A program made the translations under genes and the position numbers. Source: Bacillota bacterium (GTDB lineage Bacteria; Bacillota; Clostridia; Lachnospirales; Lachnospiraceae). From it: a DNA stretch of 6,442 nucleotides. Positions 4,954 to 6,442 of this stretch are shown in pieces. The DNA lies in the NCBI GenBank assembly GCA_023437885.1, contig JAEZFH010000307.1:1-6442 (forward strand), written 5' to 3'. The notes under the pieces were generated by a model. That model worked only from the letters and a program-made list of their open reading frames with translations, was not told where the DNA came from and did no database searches. Positions within the stretch are counted from its first letter, which is position 1. The number at the start of each line of letters is the position of its first letter.

Positions 4954-6442
4954 ATGTCTGAGATGATCAACAGTATTCAAGAGATAACCTATGATGCAAT
5001 AAAAATTGGTTTAGCTTCGCCTGAAAAAATCAGAGAATGGTCAAAGGGAGAAGTCAGAAAGCCGGAGACAATCAATTACAGAACCTTGAAGCCGGAAAAG
5101 GACGGATTGTTCTGTGAAAGAATCTTTGGACCCAGCAAGGACTGGGAATGCCATTGTGGAAAATATAAGAAAATCAGATATAAGGGCGTAGTCTGCGACC
5201 GTTGCGGTGTTGAAGTGACGAAAGCAAGCGTACGCCGTGAGAGAATGGGTCATATCGAGCTGGCAGCACCGGTTTCCCATATCTGGTATTTTAAAGGAAT
5301 ACCAAGCCGTATGGGTCTGATTCTCGACCTTTCTCCCAGAACTCTTGAGAAGGTTCTGTATTTTGCATCCTATATCGTATTGGACCGGGGCACTACCGAT
5401 TTACAGTATAAACAGGTTCTGAATGAGAAGGAAAGACAGGAAGCCGTCGAGAAATACGGATACAGCAGCTTCCGTCTCGGAATGGGTGCGGAAGCGATCC
5501 AGGAGCTCCTTCAGGCTATCGATCTTGAGAAGGAATCCAGGGAATTAAAGAGGGGCTTAAAGGACTCCACCGGCCAGAAGCGCGCAAGAATTATCAAGCG
5601 CCTGGAGGTTGTGGAAGCCTTCCGTGAATCCGGCAATAAGCCGGAATGGATGATTCTGTCCGTGATTCCGGTAATCCCTCCGGATCTGCGGCCGATGGTT
5701 CAGTTGGACGGCGGACGTTTAGCCACCTCCGATATGAATGATCTGTACAGAAGAATTATCAACCGCAATAACCGTCTGAAGAGATTGCTGGAGCTGGGTG
5801 CACCCGATATCATCGTGCGCAACGAGAAAAGAATGCTCCAGGAAGCGGTGGATGCGTTAATCGATAACGGCAGAAGAGGAAGACCGGTAACCGGACCCGG
5901 TAACCGTGCTCTGAAGTCTCTGTCCGATATGTTAAAGGGTAAGCAGGGACGTTTCCGTCAGAACCTGCTTGGTAAGCGTGTTGACTACTCCGGCCGTTCC
6001 GTTATCGTAGTCGGACCGGAATTAAAATTATATCAGTGCGGTTTGCCCAAGGAAATGGCAATCGAGCTGTTCAAGCCCTTCGTTATGAAGGAGCTGGTGG
6101 CAAGAGGAACCGCCCACAATATCAAATCCGCCAAGAAGATGGTGGAAAGACTTCAGACTGAGGTATGGGATGTTCTGGAGGAGGTTATTAAAGAGCATCC
6201 GGTTATTTTAAACCGTGCCCCAACCCTTCACAGACTTGGTATTCAGGCATTTGAACCCGTGCTGGTAGAAGGTAAGGCAATTAAGCTTCATCCCCTGGTA
6301 TGTACCGCTTATAATGCGGACTTCGACGGTGACCAGATGGCGGTGCATTTGCCGTTATCCGTAGAAGCTCAGGCAGAATGCCGCTTCCTGCTTCTTTCCC
6401 CGAATAACCTGCTGAAGCCCTCGGATGGTGCGCCGGTAACGG
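4954..6442 (+). CDS. rpoC: DNA-directed RNA polymerase subunit beta', N-terminal part (cut by window end)
   Basis: The first 496 codons, plus one base, of the beta' subunit are present; the complete protein in Firmicutes is about 1200 residues, so more than half lies beyond the window. It starts MSEMINSIQEITYDAIKIGL, a clostridial beta' N-terminus. The zinc-binding domain uses C66, C68, C81 and C84 (ECHCGKY and VVCDRCGVEV). The clamp helices that bind sigma region 2 cover about 262-309 (RRIINRNNRLKRLLELGAPD and following). The switch-2 segment RFRQNLLGKRVDYSGRSV follows. The catalytic motif NADFDGDQMAVH supplies the magnesium-binding aspartates D456, D458 and D460. No frameshift or missing key residue is visible in this part. 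It lies 88 bases after rpoB with no terminator between, so the two genes are almost certainly cotranscribed. Confidence 0.99.
   Translation, partial: MSEMINSIQEITYDAIKIGLASPEKIREWSKGEVRKPETINYRTLKPEKDGLFCERIFGPSKDWECHCGKYKKIRYKGVVCDRCGVEVTKASVRRERMGHIELAAPVSHIWYFKGIPSRMGLILDLSPRTLEKVLYFASYIVLDRGTTDLQYKQVLNEKERQEAVEKYGYSSFRLGMGAEAIQELLQAIDLEKESRELKRGLKDSTGQKRARIIKRLEVVEAFRESGNKPEWMILSVIPVIPPDLRPMVQLDGGRLATSDMNDLYRRIINRNNRLKRLLELGAPDIIVRNEKRMLQEAVDALIDNGRRGRPVTGPGNRALKSLSDMLKGKQGRFRQNLLGKRVDYSGRSVIVVGPELKLYQCGLPKEMAIELFKPFVMKELVARGTAHNIKSAKKMVERLQTEVWDVLEEVIKEHPVILNRAPTLHRLGIQAFEPVLVEGKAIKLHPLVCTAYNADFDGDQMAVHLPLSVEAQAECRFLLLSPNNLLKPSDGAPVT

Noticed and set aside
1..6442. Mobile element, CRISPR array, tRNA or rRNA
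   Set aside because: No spaced direct repeats, transposase or integrase motifs, or T-loop sequence were seen in the non-coding parts.

Overview
The window reads as chromosomal DNA of a low-GC Gram-positive anaerobe, most likely a Lachnospiraceae-type clostridium (Clostridium cluster XIVa). This inference rests on three things: the clostridial form of the RNA polymerase beta and beta' subunits, a beta insertion near residues 1033-1076 of the kind I associate with Lachnospiraceae, and the AT-rich spacers with strong Shine-Dalgarno sequences.

Layout, all genes on the + strand. 1-239: the C-terminal end of a nitroreductase-family flavoprotein. 240-626: about 390 bases with no recognisable gene. 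This stretch holds a cluster of mutually exclusive GCGG/CCGC pairings (about 248-367) and an AT-rich hairpin (598-623). 627-661: a strong, nearly symmetrical intrinsic terminator. 710-738: a good SigA-type promoter (TTGACA, 17-base spacer, extended -10), followed by a leader of about 150 bases. 894-4865: complete rpoB (1323 aa). 4866-4953: an 88-base spacer with a 14-bp imperfect hairpin that is not a terminator. 4954-6442: the first 496 codons of rpoC, cut by the window edge just after the NADFDGD catalytic motif.

rpoB and rpoC encode the two catalytic subunits of RNA polymerase and appear to form one transcription unit started by the promoter at 710-738. That unit is insulated from upstream transcription by the terminator. 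The usual upstream neighbours rplJ-rplL are not in this window; a nitroreductase is there instead.

Most of the window is ordinary core housekeeping sequence, and I do not see a new multi-gene system. Two places deserve a second look. One is the beta-subunit C-terminus, where a 76-residue highly acidic linker ends in a four-cysteine zinc-ribbon-like module. The other is the unexplained 240-626 spacer, which looks more like structured RNA or a decayed sequence than a gene.
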